Of a stretch of 64,000 bases of DNA, positions 53,639 to 64,000 are shown one piece after another. The stretch is from Neckera pumila (lineage: Eukaryota; Streptophyta; Bryopsida; Hypnales; Neckeraceae). The number at the start of each line of letters is the position of its first letter. Position 1 is the stretch's first letter. Where the stretch lies: assembly GCA_963969595.1 (NCBI GenBank), contig OZ018412.1, positions 4,218,501 to 4,282,500 on the forward strand. The letters run 5' to 3'. The notes under the pieces were generated by a model, which saw only the letters and a program-made list of their open reading frames with translations, was not told the DNA's origin and ran no database searches. A program made the translations under genes and the position numbers.

Positions 53639-56600
53639 TTGCATTTGCGGCAAGTGATGGCTATGATGACCGCAACATGTTCAAATGGATTATTGATTCG
53701 GGGGGCCACGCAACACATGACACCACAAAGACAAGCTTTTCTCACCTACCAACCCATTAGCAACCGCAAGGTGTATTTAGGTGACAATGGCATGGTGGAG
53801 GCCATTGGCATGGGATGCATTGTGGTGGAGGTCAATGTCAAGAGGGTGATGAAGAAGATTCGCATTCAAGATGCATTGCATGTGCCCAAGTTGCATGTCA
53901 ATTTGCTCTCGGTGAGCAAGTTGATGTCACAAGGCTTGAAGTTGCAATTCAACAACCAAGGTTGTATTTTAGGGGCACCAAATGGAGAGCTGATTGTCTT
54001 GGCACCCAAGCAAGGCAACTTGTACCAATTTGAGTTCAAAACGGTGAATGGTTCAAGTTGGGCTTATGTAGCTCAAGATGCAATGGTGCAAGACACTGTG
54101 GAACTTTGGTATAAGAGATTGGGGCATCTAAATGTGAAAAGTGTAAAGGTTCTTCTAAGTATGGTGGGTGGCATGCAAGTGAAGAAAAACGCTTGCGATT
54201 TGACGTGTGAGGCTTGCATTGAAGGCAAGTAAGCGAGGAAACCATTTCCGACCGAAAGAGCAATGAGGGCAGCCAAGGTATTGGAGATTGTGCACTCCGA
54301 TGTGTGCGGCCCTATGAAGACCACTTCTATAGGTGGTGCAAGATATTTCCTTACCTTCATTGATGACTTTTCGAGGAAAGTATGAGTGTTTATGCTCAAA
54401 TGCAAGAGTGAGGTATTTGAGAGGTTCAAGGCATGGAAGGCCCTTGTAGAGAATGAAAGTGGTCATAAGCTTAAGGTATTGAGATCAGACAATGGCGGTG
54501 AGTATATATCTAAGGCATTTGAGGCCTTTATGGGGGAGCATGGCATTCAACATCAAACTTCAGTGCCACACACTCCACAATAAAATGGTGTAGCGGAGCG
54601 TGCCAATCGTACACTTGTAGAGATGTCTCAAGCGATGTTGCATGCACAAAGCCTCAAATATGAGTTTTGAGCGGAGGCTGTATCCAATGCAGTATACATA
54701 CGCAATCGGTGTCCCACAAGTGCGGTAACATCAATGACACCACAAGAGGCATGGAGTGGAAGAAAGCCTAATATTGGCCACATGCGTATCTTTGGATGTA
54801 TGGCTTATGCCTTGGATTTAAACCCTCAGCGATCCAAGCTTGATGCCAAGGGCACTAAGTGCTTGTTTTTGGGCTATTGGGAAGGCTCCAAGGCTTATCG
54901 GCTCATGAATTTGGAAACTAAGAAGATCTTTAAGAGTCGAGATGTGATCTTCATCGAAGATAAGAGGGAGGGTAGTGAGTCTTTGGAGATGTGTCCAAAT
55001 AGGAGCAATAGAGACCTTGAGGTGGACAAATCTCCAAGTTTGCAAGAAGTGGTAACAGAAGACGAAGACGAAGACGAGTTGGTGACAACACTAACACCAA
55101 AGAAGAAAGTGAGTGTAGCTCCAAGTGATGATGGTGGTGAAGGAAAGACGTCCCAGGAGCCAAGATATCCCACGAGAGAGCGCAGGCCACCTGGAGAATG
55201 ATGGATGAACCACGTTTTGCCACAACACCAAGTGGAACATGCAAATGTAGCGTTTGTGTGAGATCCAAATACCATGGAAGAAGCCATGAGAAGTGCGGAT
55301 GCAAGCAAGTGGGAGCAAGCCATGGAAGCAGAGTACGTCTCGCTTATGAGTAAAAGTACATGGAAACTTTCTTCCCTTCCTTCCGATCGCAAGAGTATTG
55401 GATGCAAATGGATGTTTTGCACTAACAGAGATGCCTTGGGCAACATTGTGCGCTACAAGGCTAGATTGGTAGCTAAAGAATATTCTCAAGTCGAGGGGGT
55501 GGACTTCAATGAGACCTTTGCAACGGTGGCCAAGTTTTGCACCATTTGATATATGGGAGCCATAGGAATAGCCATGGACTTGGAGATGCACCAAATGGAT
55601 GTCATCACGGCGTTTCTCAATCCACACCTTGAGGAGGTCATCTTCATGGACCAACCCAAGGATTCTGTTCAAGAAGGGCGAGAGCAATTAAAGTGTAAGC
55701 TCAAGAAGGCCATCTATGGATTGAGACAATCAGGGAGAGCATGGTACATGGATATAGATGCCTTATTTGCAAAGGCAGGTTACAAAAGGAACCACATGAA
55801 CCATTCTCTTTACATCAAGCAAACAAACGAGTCCTTGGTGATTATCATTGTTTATATAGATGATTTGATCATCATGACAAATACCATAAAGATAATGGAG
55901 GAGGTCAAAGCCATGTTGAAGAGCAAGTATGACATGAGTGATCTCGGTGAGCTACACTATTATCTTGGCGTAGAGTTTCAAAGACAAAGGGCGGCGCGCA
56001 CCATTATCATGAGCCAAAGCAAGTACATTAAGGAGGTGTTGAAGCGCTTCAACATGGAGGAGTGCAAGGCCATTGGCATGCCACTTGATGTGAATTCGAA
56101 GTTGGAGAAGCTTACGGATAAGAAATATGAAGCTGTGAAGGTGGAAATGCAAGATGTGCCATACAAAGTTGAGATAGGGAGCTTAATGTATGTCATGGTA
56201 GCCACAAGGGCTGACCTTGCATTTCTCATGAGTGTGATGAGCCAACATATGGCCAAGAGCGGTCCAAAGCATTGGGCCACGGTGAAGAGGATCATGCAGT
56301 ACCTCCAAGGCACATTGGAGGCCAAATTGGTCCTTGAAGGCAAGAGTCTTGCATTGGTAGGCTTTTGTGATGCAGATTGGGCTGGAGATGCAAGTGATCG
56401 TAGGTCTACATCGAGCTATGTGTTTATGCTTAGAGATGGTGCCATTTTGTAGAATTCAAAGAAGCAACCCACTATTGCATTGTCTACCACCGAGGCGGAA
56501 TACATGGCCATTAGTCAAGGCACAAGGGAGGCGATCTGGCTAAGACAGTTGTTGAGTGATGTTGGCCTTAAGCAAGAGAAGAGCACACCTATCATGTGTC

Positions 56601-56857
56601 ACAATCAAGGCGTCATTGCCTTGGTAAAGAACCCGACTCACCATTCTCGGAGTAAGCACATTGACATCCAACACCATTTCATTTGAGAGAAGGCTGAAAG
56701 CAATGTGATAGAAATGAGGTACATACCTACAGAGCGCATGGTGGGGGATGTGCTTACCAAGGCTCTTGCAAAGCCTCGCCATGAAGTTCTTCGCATAGAG
56801 ATGGGTTTGACATTGTTTGGCAACAAACAAAGTGAGAGTGTTGAAGTTAGAAAGTGA
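53639..56857 (+). pseudogene. Copia pol: protease, integrase, RT, RNase H
   Basis: The protease active site IIDSG (53685-53699) is followed by a one-base expansion of a G run that shifts the frame. The integrase zinc motif region has LWYKRLGHLN and CEACIEGK; the core has VHSDVCGPM, FIDDFSRK and LRSDNGGEY. RT has DVITAFLN and the catalytic VYIDDLIIM. RNase H has FCDADWAGD and STTEAEYMA. In-frame stops lie at 54230, 54383, 54581, 54668, 55199, 55259, 55547, 56450 and 56684. The frame runs into the 3' LTR and stops at 56855. Confidence 0.9.
56829..56838 (+). other. Copia polypurine tract
   Basis: AAAGTGAGAG immediately before the 3' LTR, the expected plus-strand primer. Confidence 0.7.
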
Positions 56858-57084
56858 CTTTAGTTAGGAGTTGTTTGTGGCCAACCAATGTGTTATTAGA
56901 AAAGGACAGCGTGATATTAGAGAGGAGCAGCCTTTTATGTTGATATAACCTATAAGGTTAGTCATGGCACTTGTTAGTAGAGTAGTATAAGAGGGCAATT
57001 CCTTGCTTGGGATTTTCACCTCTTCCTTGTATTTGTTTGTGTCCTCTTTTCATTGGAATACAAAGCCTTTGTGTTTTTCCTACA
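56839..57084 (+). repeat. Copia 3' LTR
   Basis: Starts TGTTGAAGTTAGAAAG and ends TTCCTACA, matching the 5' LTR except for the repeat numbers and scattered substitutions. It is joined to the inside of LTR-B ORF1. Confidence 0.85.
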
Positions 57085-57866
57085 ATATTATCATCATCTT
57101 CACTCTCATCCTCATTATCCTCAGATTCGCTCTGCTCATCCTCATTATCTCCTTCATCTAAGGACTCTTCCTCATTTCCGGTCTCAGGATCTAAGTTCGG
57201 AACTTCAAACTCTACCAGTGCTGCAGCGGCCTCATACTCTACCTCTTCCTCTTTTGTCATTACCTCCTTAGAATGATATAGGTGATACAGGAACGGACAG
57301 ATGGCGGAAGGCTTGGCTTTCCCTACATTATTCACCATTTTCAGTACTTGGTCCTGGATGACCAATCCCCAATTGATTTTCCGGTCTCCAGACAATGCGC
57401 CAAATACTGTGTTGGCTAATGTCAGAGAAACTCGGCTTGGCCTTTCCAGGTTAAGAATGGCCAAGACATATTGTAACAAACGCCTCTCTCTATGATTGAT
57501 ACAATCCGTAACTGAGAACCCGTCTTTCTTACTAATTGGGTTTCGGAACTTACCCACCGTGTACTGGTGTTTCCGGGATGCACTTCCTTCGCCTTCCTGG
57601 TAGAATATATAGACCTTCCTCCACATGTTTGCCGTCCATCGCTTGGGCTTTGCACGGATTGTGGTCACGACGCGAGTTGGCGCTCTAGGCCTCAATTCCG
57701 CCACTATTGCTTCACTTCTGAAGTCCCACGGTCGGATCAAGAACCCAGCGCACCCCATCTGCTCCAACTCTTCCTTCAGCTTCGTCATCTCCTTCTTGTC
57801 CTTGGGCAATCGTGGCGTCACATACCGGAGCGAGATGGTGGCTTCTCCGCTCTAACTTGCAGCCAT
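57085..57866 (-). pseudogene. LTR-B copy 4: ORF1 (partial)
   Basis: Start at ATG 57866 by comparison with copy 3; codon 5 is TAG here. The domain is otherwise intact: DFRSEAIVAEL, KKDGFSVTDCINHRERRLL, NTVFGALSGDRKINWG, FLYHLYHSKEVMTKEE, then the acidic tract, which is cut by the copia element. Confidence 0.65.
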
Positions 57867-58539
57867 ATCTCCTCTTGTTAGGATGCGGCCGGTCTACTCT
57901 CGAGAATCAGAAAAAGAGTGGTCCTCACAGTTCTCTCTCTCTCCCCCTCTCAGCTGTGCAAGCACTAACGCTAAGTTGGGATGCTAGCAGACCTCTCTCT
58001 TGCGATCAATCATCAATGTTCCTCAAGCACTCTCGTCCGCAGTCTGTCAACTCAAAACCCAATACTGATGCATAGACCGAAAACCAGTAATGGTGTACGT
58101 TGCTACAATTTTTAGTCAGGGCAGGAAATCGTAAGTGACTAGTCTCTAGATAGATAGGGTCTAAGAGAGCCAATCCCAACTGCTCTTAATGATTCCCCTA
58201 ATCCAGGCTTTGTTCGTTAAACCTGCCCGTTTAGGATTCCCGTTAACTAATGATTAGAACGTTCCCGTAGTTCCCTAGGGTTAAGTAGGTCACCGTTGGA
58301 TGCCAGTTCCTGTTACCCCTTTCCTGATCCAATCTAGGTGAATTCAAACTCCGATTCCTTGTTTCCGGTACATTCGGTTAGCCTTTACATCGATTCCTGA
58401 TCAGTCCACTTCCAGTTTCCGGTTCTAAACATTAGACGGTCTATAACTATCTTAAAATCAAAAAAATTTACTGCTAAGAAGAATATTATTCTTTCATTTA
58501 TATTTTAATATAGTAAAAGTGGATTTTCATGTTCCGACA
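57085..58539 (-). mobile_element. LTR family B, copy 4, 3'-truncated
   Basis: The 5' part of a family B LTR on the minus strand, from the LTR start (TGTCGGAACATG read from 58539) to the acidic part of ORF1, where the copia 3' LTR begins. The leader from 58539 to the ORF1 start aligns with 45673-46329 of copy 3. The remainder of the LTR is not found on the other side of the copia element. Confidence 0.75.
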
Positions 58540-60063
58540 CTATCGCCCTGGACTTAGGTTCCTTTAAAATAAACCAAGTTCCTTTGTCAAAATCATTCAT
58601 ATGCTGAGGTTAACCCCTCTAATGCGGCGAAGCTATTGCTATAGACTTAGCTTTTATTTCATTTAGAATTTTCTTGCCAAAACTTGTCTAGAAGTTGAAC
58701 TCTTGTCCCCCCGGACGGTAAAGCTTTGCACTTAGTTAGAATTTTCTGTCTTTAAAATTTGGATTAAGGGATCCCCAAAGGGAGATCCAAGGAGGCGAGC
58801 AACAGCCATTAGAAGTAGGATTATAAATTCAGAACAAGAACTCCAAACCAGGGACCAGAACGAGCAAGAACTACCAGAGTTCCCCAACAAGCTACTAAGC
58901 TCAAAATTCAGATTTCACACAAGGAAGAGAGCCTCAGAGTTAATCAGTAAGCTATCAAGCTAGAAATTTCAGATTTGATAAGGACCAGAGAACATTAAAG
59001 TTTCTTAGAAGCTATTCAGCTTTGAATTTTAGACTTATTCAAGGACCAAATCACATCAAAGCTCCAACAAGTTATTTAGCTTGAAAATTTCAGATTACAC
59101 AAGGGAGAGATCACATCAGAGCTCCAACAAGTTATTTAGCTTGAAAATTTCAGATTACACAAGGAAGAGAAGTACCCGAGTTCCAGCAAGTTATTAACTT
59201 AGAAATTTCAGATTTCCCACAAGGGAGAGAAGCACTAGAGCTTCAGCAAGTTATGTAGCTTGAAAATTTCAGATTTACACAAGGGAGAGAAGTATCAGAG
59301 CTCCCGCAAATTATTAGCTTAGAAATTTCAGATTTTACACAAGGGAGACAAACACCAGAGTACCTCAAGTCACAAGTGGCCAGATCAAACATCAAAGGGA
59401 GGGAGCTTACCTTACATCCAGGTCCTCAAAGTCAACCAAGTCATTTGGTCTCTTCACCCGGTTGGAGCTGCAACTCTCCAAACAGATCAAATTCTCTTAA
59501 AAAAACAAAAAAACAAATCATCTGAGTTGCAATCATCCTGTTCTGGATTTTACTTTCAAACATTTGAGAACTAGAAGCACTCGTCTCTCAAGTTGTTGCA
59601 ACAAAATACTTCACAAAGTTTAGAATTTAGATAGTTATAGAAGTAAGGATTTGAAGACCCAAAAAGTCAATATTAGGCTTCTAACCAAGCATAGTTGACT
59701 TTATCAACCATGTTTTTAATTAGATTAGGAAAAAAAGAAGGAAAAAAAATGAAATAAAAAATAGTTTGACTTTAGAAATTGTTCCCAAATTAGTATTAGT
59801 AGGAAAAACTCAATAAAGTTTATTTTTTAGTTGATTGACTTTTACGTCATTAGCAAAAATTTCATTAAATTAGATTTGATAGGATTAGATTTGTTTTAAA
59901 ATACATCTCCAAAAGAAGGAAAATTATAAAGAAAAAAGAAAAGAAAGAAAAATACAAAAAAGAATCGGTTTTTTCTTATATTGAAGAAAAAAAAAGGAAA
60001 GACGACATGGACGCTACCTTTGACTACAAGAAGATCACGATGACGATAAACAAGGATGGCATT
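58540..60063. other. Spacer with a tandem array, no gene seen
   Basis: No open frame of interest. The first 300 bp are mixed, then a 60-bp array follows (58882-59360), then very AT-rich DNA with A runs to about 60000. A short frame near 60007 (MDATFDYKK...) continues only into the LTR and is not supported as a gene. Confidence 0.5.
58882..59360. repeat. 60-bp tandem repeat, about eight units
   Basis: Units of about 60 bp repeat AACAAGTTATTTAGCTTGAAA, then ATTTCAGATT, then ACACAAGGGAGAGA, then CAGAGCTCC, with diverged copies at the left end and two nearly identical units in the middle (59045-59160). Non-coding. Confidence 0.85.
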
Positions 60064-63000
60064 TGTCGTACGTGCAATCTAGACGTAAGTATCCTTAACA
60101 CAAAAATGTGCCAAGATAACACGAAATATCGTCCCAGGGAATTTCCGGATTCTATGTAGTATGTTCTAGTTATCCGGCTTTTCTATCTTTCTTTTCTTCT
60201 CACTTACTTTCTCACTTACTTTCTCTCTTTCCGGCTTCCTTCACAATCCGGATCATAAACTATCCGGAATCTGGTTTACGTCTCTGCTTCCAATCCGGTT
60301 TTCTATACCTTTGTTTTACCATCAAAGGGTCCACTATTGGTCTTGTAGAGGGGTAGGGACTCACCACTTGTTGTTCTCCTACAATTCTAACAAACACAAA
60401 TAAAAAAACCCAAGTACTCAAAGGGTTGTAGCAAGACGAGAAGATCCGGATCCTCACAGCTCCCGGATGGTAAATCCGAAAAGCAAGTCACTCAGGAATA
60501 CTTCACTCTCTCTAACTACAACGACAAATCTCAGAATTAAGTATAAGGATGTGTGATCTTTCTAGAGGTTGACTGAATTGTAAGGTTGGCAGATCTTTCG
60601 GACACGTGGGAACTTCCTTGGGCGGGCGCTTACCTCTGCACGACTTGACAATCGGACTCGCTTCCCCGCTACTTAGATCCGGACTACTCTAGTAGTAATT
60701 TAAAGACACAATGCACAACTCTTAAGTCAACAATCCAACAACATTATAATAGCACACTCTCAACTTAGACCGTATTCTCCTAAATCCGGATTCCTCCTCA
60801 CCCGTCCTTTCCTTCCGACACCCGGACCACATGTACATGCAATCCGGATACACTGATAAAGCCAAACTGCATACCCGAGGGCTTAGATTTCGAAAAGGGA
60901 ATGAAATATAAATGAATATCAACTAGGAGGGAATGAGGGGCAACTAACTTGCCCACCCTTAAAAATCCAAATCAAAACCAAAGTCAACACCCTAAAAACA
61001 ACAAAGGGCAGCCCAAAAACTAGGGCAACCTCACACACACACCAAAGAAATCCCAATTAACCGGGAAAGTCCTTATCCCTAAACTTTTGGAACCCGGGCC
61101 CACGCTAGGATTCCGGTTCCGGATCTAACTAACTAAATTCTAATCCACCTCCACAAGTAATGCCCTTTGAATTACTTGGTCATCCGAGACTTCTTTGAAC
61201 TCCCGGCTCCCTGTTTGGTTGTCGATTTACCGGAACCCTTGGTTGGCGTCATCTTGACAGCTCGAGGCGGATTCTGCCGGGTCGCAAGAGACGTCTCCTC
61301 TTCATCCGTATCCTCCTCAGACTTAGTAGTGGATTCAAACTCACCGGATTCAGAGTCTTCGATCACTTGCTTCGCTGGCTTCTTACCTTCCGGCTTTCGC
61401 TTCTCCGACTTCCGGAGTTTGAGTTGCTTCGCAGGTTCTACCATCTCCAGTTCTTCATCCGGATCCGAGAATTCGACCTCCACTATTTCCGTCTTTGTGT
61501 TCTTCCGGGTTTCCGGCTTGAATTCCGGTCTCGCATCTGGAGTCGGATCTCCCAAATTGATCAACTGTGTCCCCCGTGCTGGTGATGGCTCCGCCATGTG
61601 GGGAAATTTCTCTGGATGCTCCCTTGCCGGATTTATCGTTCCCATACCTTCTAAAAGGTCCCTTCGGATTGGCAATCTCTGCCTTGTCTTTCCGGATCCC
61701 GCCGGAGACTATGAGGAAGGACTAAAAGTACTCACTATTCCCCACTTCTAGAATTGACCCGAGGAAGGTACCTGGGGCAGCTTGAAGAGAGACTTCAAGC
61801 CCGGGTCTTTTTTTGTTCCGGAAGTTCCGGCTCTGTACTTGACCGGCGACTTCATGAAGATATCCGGAAGTGGCCTGAACTCGTCCTTGGCCACATCCAG
61901 AGGTCTCAGCAGCTGCCGCATCTCATCCAAAACGGTCTTCATCTTGGCCTCGTAATCGACCAAGATTTGCAACACTCAAGATCCGGTGACGATGCCATCG
62001 GTATCTAATTTCTTCGTGAAGAGCGCGGACCGGATGATCAAATGTTCCGGTTGTTCTACCAACCCCTTCAAATCCCGGACGAGCTTCAGGGCATCGTCTC
62101 CTTCTTCTGGGTTGAGATCGACTGTCCCTCCGTCCAGTAAAACTTGTTCTTGTTGTTATCCCGTTCCGCCTTCAACAGTGCGATCTCCTTGTCCTTTTCT
62201 TGGAGTAGTGCCGGATCAGGTCTCTTCCGGATTTTGTTGAAGATCTGATTCGTCTCAACATTCAATTCGTTGGCGACGCCCGTGATCACCCCTGCCATCT
62301 CAGCGTGCATCTTCCGGCATTGTGCCATCCACCGGGCTCCGGTATCATAGAAGTCGGAGACATTGGTATACTCCGGCGACGGTTGGGTCAGGGCCGGATT
62401 CGATTCCGGCACGTCCATACTCGCTCTTCGTGAGTCCGGATTGGTTAACTTATGCCGCTTCTTCTTCTCCAGCGACTTTGGTTCCGGCTGCTCCTCTTCT
62501 TCTTCTTCTTCTTCGGTCACTTCTCCCGTCGGCTTCAACTCCTCCATGAATCCGTATTTCAGGATTTGCATTCCGGTCTCATACGCAACTTGTTCCGGCG
62601 GGGTCATGTAATCATAATAATGATACAGATGGAACAAGTACGTACTGACTGGACTCTGCTTGGCCTTCTCGACCGCCATCGCCATCTTCTTGACCTTCTG
62701 GTGAATTAGGCCTGCCCAATTCACGACCCGGCCTTCCAGTGCTCCGAAAATCGTATTCGCGACTGTGATCGTAACTCTCGTTGGCTTTTCCGGATATACT
62801 ATGGGAATCAGGAAATTTAGTAACCTCCTATGACGCTCATTGCTACAGTCACTCATGGAGAAGCCCTCTTTGTGGTGCGGTGGCTTCTTGAACTTTCCCT
62901 CATGAAACTTATCCGTCCGGGTTGCACTTCCGGATCCGGACTGCGTCAACCCGTAAGTTTCCACCCACATCCCTTCCGTCCAGGACAATAACCTCCCCCT

Positions 63001-63658
63001 TGGCGTCGGCTCGAACTGGTTCGGCGCCCCATAAACTAACTCCCGAAGAAAGTCCTCGCTTCTCATCGTCTAGGGTTTTCGGATGAACCCTATACATCCT
63101 AGTGTGGACAGATCTTCCTCTAACTCTAAACGTTCACCGGGATCAGATGGAATGATCGGGTATAAGAGTTTGACAGACGGAACTGTCTTCTGTCCCTGCG
63201 CTGACGTTTCCGCCATTGAACTCTAATCTGGTGCAATCGGCACCCTCCTTTCCTTCTCTCCCTATCTGACCTAACTCACCACTCTTTCACTCTTCTAAGA
63301 GAAAACACGCTCCAAACCTGCAAGCACACACTCCCTCGAGCGGAAGAAAGAGGGAGAAGAATGAGAAGATAATCTGCTGAAGTACCCGGCCAGTGACCGA
63401 CACCCGTTGGTTCGGTCATTTAATGCGCCGCCTTTTTTTCAAATGGATCCCTAGTTTCCGTAGGCCGGGCCCCTAGTTCGTAGGTTTGCCGGAATCCGGA
63501 TCTCCTTTCGGTTTCCGGATCCGGTAAAAGTCCGTCCCTTACTCCTTCTACAAGTTTTTGTAAGCCGGAACTTTCCGACTACCTAGTTTCTACTAAAAGT
63601 TCCGGTTCACGGTTCCACTAATCCGGATTTCTAAATAATGACATTGCATGCTCCCACA
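60064..63658 (-). mobile_element. LTR family C, long form (3.6 kb)
   Basis: Read on the minus strand it starts TGTGGGAGCATGC at 63658 and ends GTACGACA at 60064. The part near its end is homologous to the short solo LTR at 12253-13628, including the hairpin (60308-60328) and the terminal ACACAAAAATGTG segment. Upstream it carries a coding region homologous to ORF1-ORF2 of families A and B. Its start interrupts a Ty3/gypsy RT gene after SPIVI. The flanking pentamers (ATCAC right, GCATT left) do not match, and no gag or pol follows. Confidence 0.7.
61172..63216 (-). pseudogene. LTR-borne ORF1-ORF2 fusion (family C)
   Basis: ATG 63216 (MAETSAQGQK) leads to a TAG at 63070 where families A and B have Trp (PW). 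The frame continues from 63066 through EGFSMSDCSNERHRRLLNFL, TRVTITVANTIFGALEG and FHLYHYYDYMTPPE, an acidic Glu run, and on without a stop into a coiled coil (ALLQEKDKEIALLKAERDN), so ORF1 and ORF2 are one protein here. A frameshift near 62110 moves to LVRDLKGLVEQPEHL, a TGA lies near 61978, and then come VLQILVDYEAKMKTVLDEM, a basic/acidic tail and a TAA at 61172. Role unknown. Confidence 0.65.
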
Positions 63659-64000
63659 ATCACAATGGGGGAAACCCATTCGGAGTTGTGGACCAGATAG
63701 ATGAATCCTGCCTCCAACAATCGATCGATTTCCTCCTTCACCATCAACAAATACTTGGGGTTGAGCCGGTACTGTCGCTGTCGGACCGGAATGGATCCTT
63801 CCATCAAGTCGATGCGATGCTCCTCGAGGTGAGAGGGAATCCCTTTCAAATCGGATGGCTCCCAAGCAAAAACGTCCAGATACTCCTTCAGAAGTTGAAT
63901 ATAGCTGGATCTCTCCGTATCCTTCAAGAGCTTATTAAGATAAAAACTCTTGTCGGGTTCAACATTCTCCTTCTCGTAATCAGCAGGTGAAACAATCGGT
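63659..64000 (-). pseudogene. Ty3/gypsy pol fragment (reverse transcriptase N-terminal part)
   Basis: Runs in from beyond the window end and stops where LTR-C begins. It contains LLKEYLDVFAWEPSDLKG, VRQRQYRLNPKY, VKEEIDRLLEAGFIYLV and SEWVSPIVI, nearly identical to 33775-34105 of the family A element. It is probably a second family A-type copy. Confidence 0.85.

Larger units (their letters stand above)
52274..57084 (+). mobile_element. Ty1/copia retrotransposon, decayed
   Basis: 5' LTR 52274-52645, internal region with gag, integrase, RT and RNase H in copia order, polypurine tract 56829-56838 and 3' LTR 56839-57084. At least eleven in-frame stops and a frameshift make it inactive. The usual primer site directly after the 5' LTR is missing; a copy in reverse orientation is found inside a scrambled segment. 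The flanking pentamers (CTAAA left, ATATT right) do not match, and the left flank is transposase upstream sequence whereas the right flank is the inside of LTR-B. Confidence 0.9.

Noticed and set aside
54036..55687. Long minus-strand frames opposite copia pol
   Set aside because: They are shadows of the plus-strand pol, which carries recognisable integrase and RT motifs.
60022..60050. Stretch GACTACAAG...GATGACGATAAA looks like an engineered FLAG-tag coding sequence
   Set aside because: The frame reads DYKKITMTIN rather than DYKDDDDK, the match is only partial, and nothing else in the window looks engineered.
60007..60160. Short frame MDATFDYKKITMTINKDG as a possible small gene or exon with a GTAAGT donor
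   Set aside because: The GTAAGT belongs to the LTR-C end, found likewise at the border of the solo LTR near 13600, and the remaining coding stretch is too short to support.
1..64000. tRNA, rRNA, or snRNA genes
   Set aside because: No cloverleaf, rRNA or conserved small-RNA sequence was recognised by eye; a tRNAscan-SE or Infernal run would be needed to exclude them.

Overview
This window looks like plant nuclear DNA from a transposon-rich, mostly gene-empty region. It holds plant-type Ty3/gypsy and Ty1/copia retrotransposons, one of which uses the usual plant copia primer-binding sequence TGGTATCAGAGC. It also has SWIM zinc-finger transposases of a Mutator-like type, GT-AG introns, and long AT-rich spacers. 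There are no operons, no tRNA or rRNA genes that I could recognise, and no clearly intact host gene. The style suggests a large-genome, non-flowering land plant (fern, bryophyte or similar), but that is a guess.

Layout. Positions 1-8.8 kb are AT-rich spacer with old degenerate repeats and one small broken gene of unknown function (3266-4607). Positions 8.8-15.3 kb (minus) hold a decayed multi-exon gene. Its middle exons carry the glycine-rich motif region of an N6/N4-type DNA methyltransferase, and it is interrupted by a 1376-bp solo LTR with a perfect TSD (TGTAC). Divergent from it, 16.2-21.6 kb (plus) is a broken SWIM/MULE-like transposase gene that itself carries a 1.65-kb insertion. A second transposase of the same family is split: its C-terminal half lies at 23.6-24.9 kb and its N-terminal half at 49.6-51.7 kb, both minus, with about 25 kb of nested retroelements between them. 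That cluster contains three partial or full copies of LTR family B and one Ty3/gypsy element with 3.3-kb LTRs (family A, 27462-43321), whose integrase gene is split by an inverted solo LTR-A with a perfect TSD (CATAC). Positions 52.3-57.1 kb hold a decayed copia element with a scrambled 5' region. Next come a fourth LTR-B fragment, a 60-bp tandem array, a 3.6-kb LTR of family C, and at the edge another Ty3/gypsy pol fragment.

The most interesting signal is that LTR families A, B and C are different in sequence but share one plan: an LTR of 3.3-3.9 kb that carries a homologous two-part coding region (ORF1, a globular domain of about 250 aa followed by an acidic tract; ORF2, coiled coil plus a shared LFDQ-type motif and a charged tail). 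This region lies upstream of a TATA-like box about 0.8-1.0 kb from the LTR end, so it appears to sit in U3. A short hairpin with covarying stem bases also recurs in the downstream part of all three families. A shorter relative of family C in this window lacks the coding cassette, which suggests a removable module.

Nearly every coding region is broken. Most in-frame stops are one transition away from Gln, Trp or Arg codons, as expected for decay of methylated cytosines.
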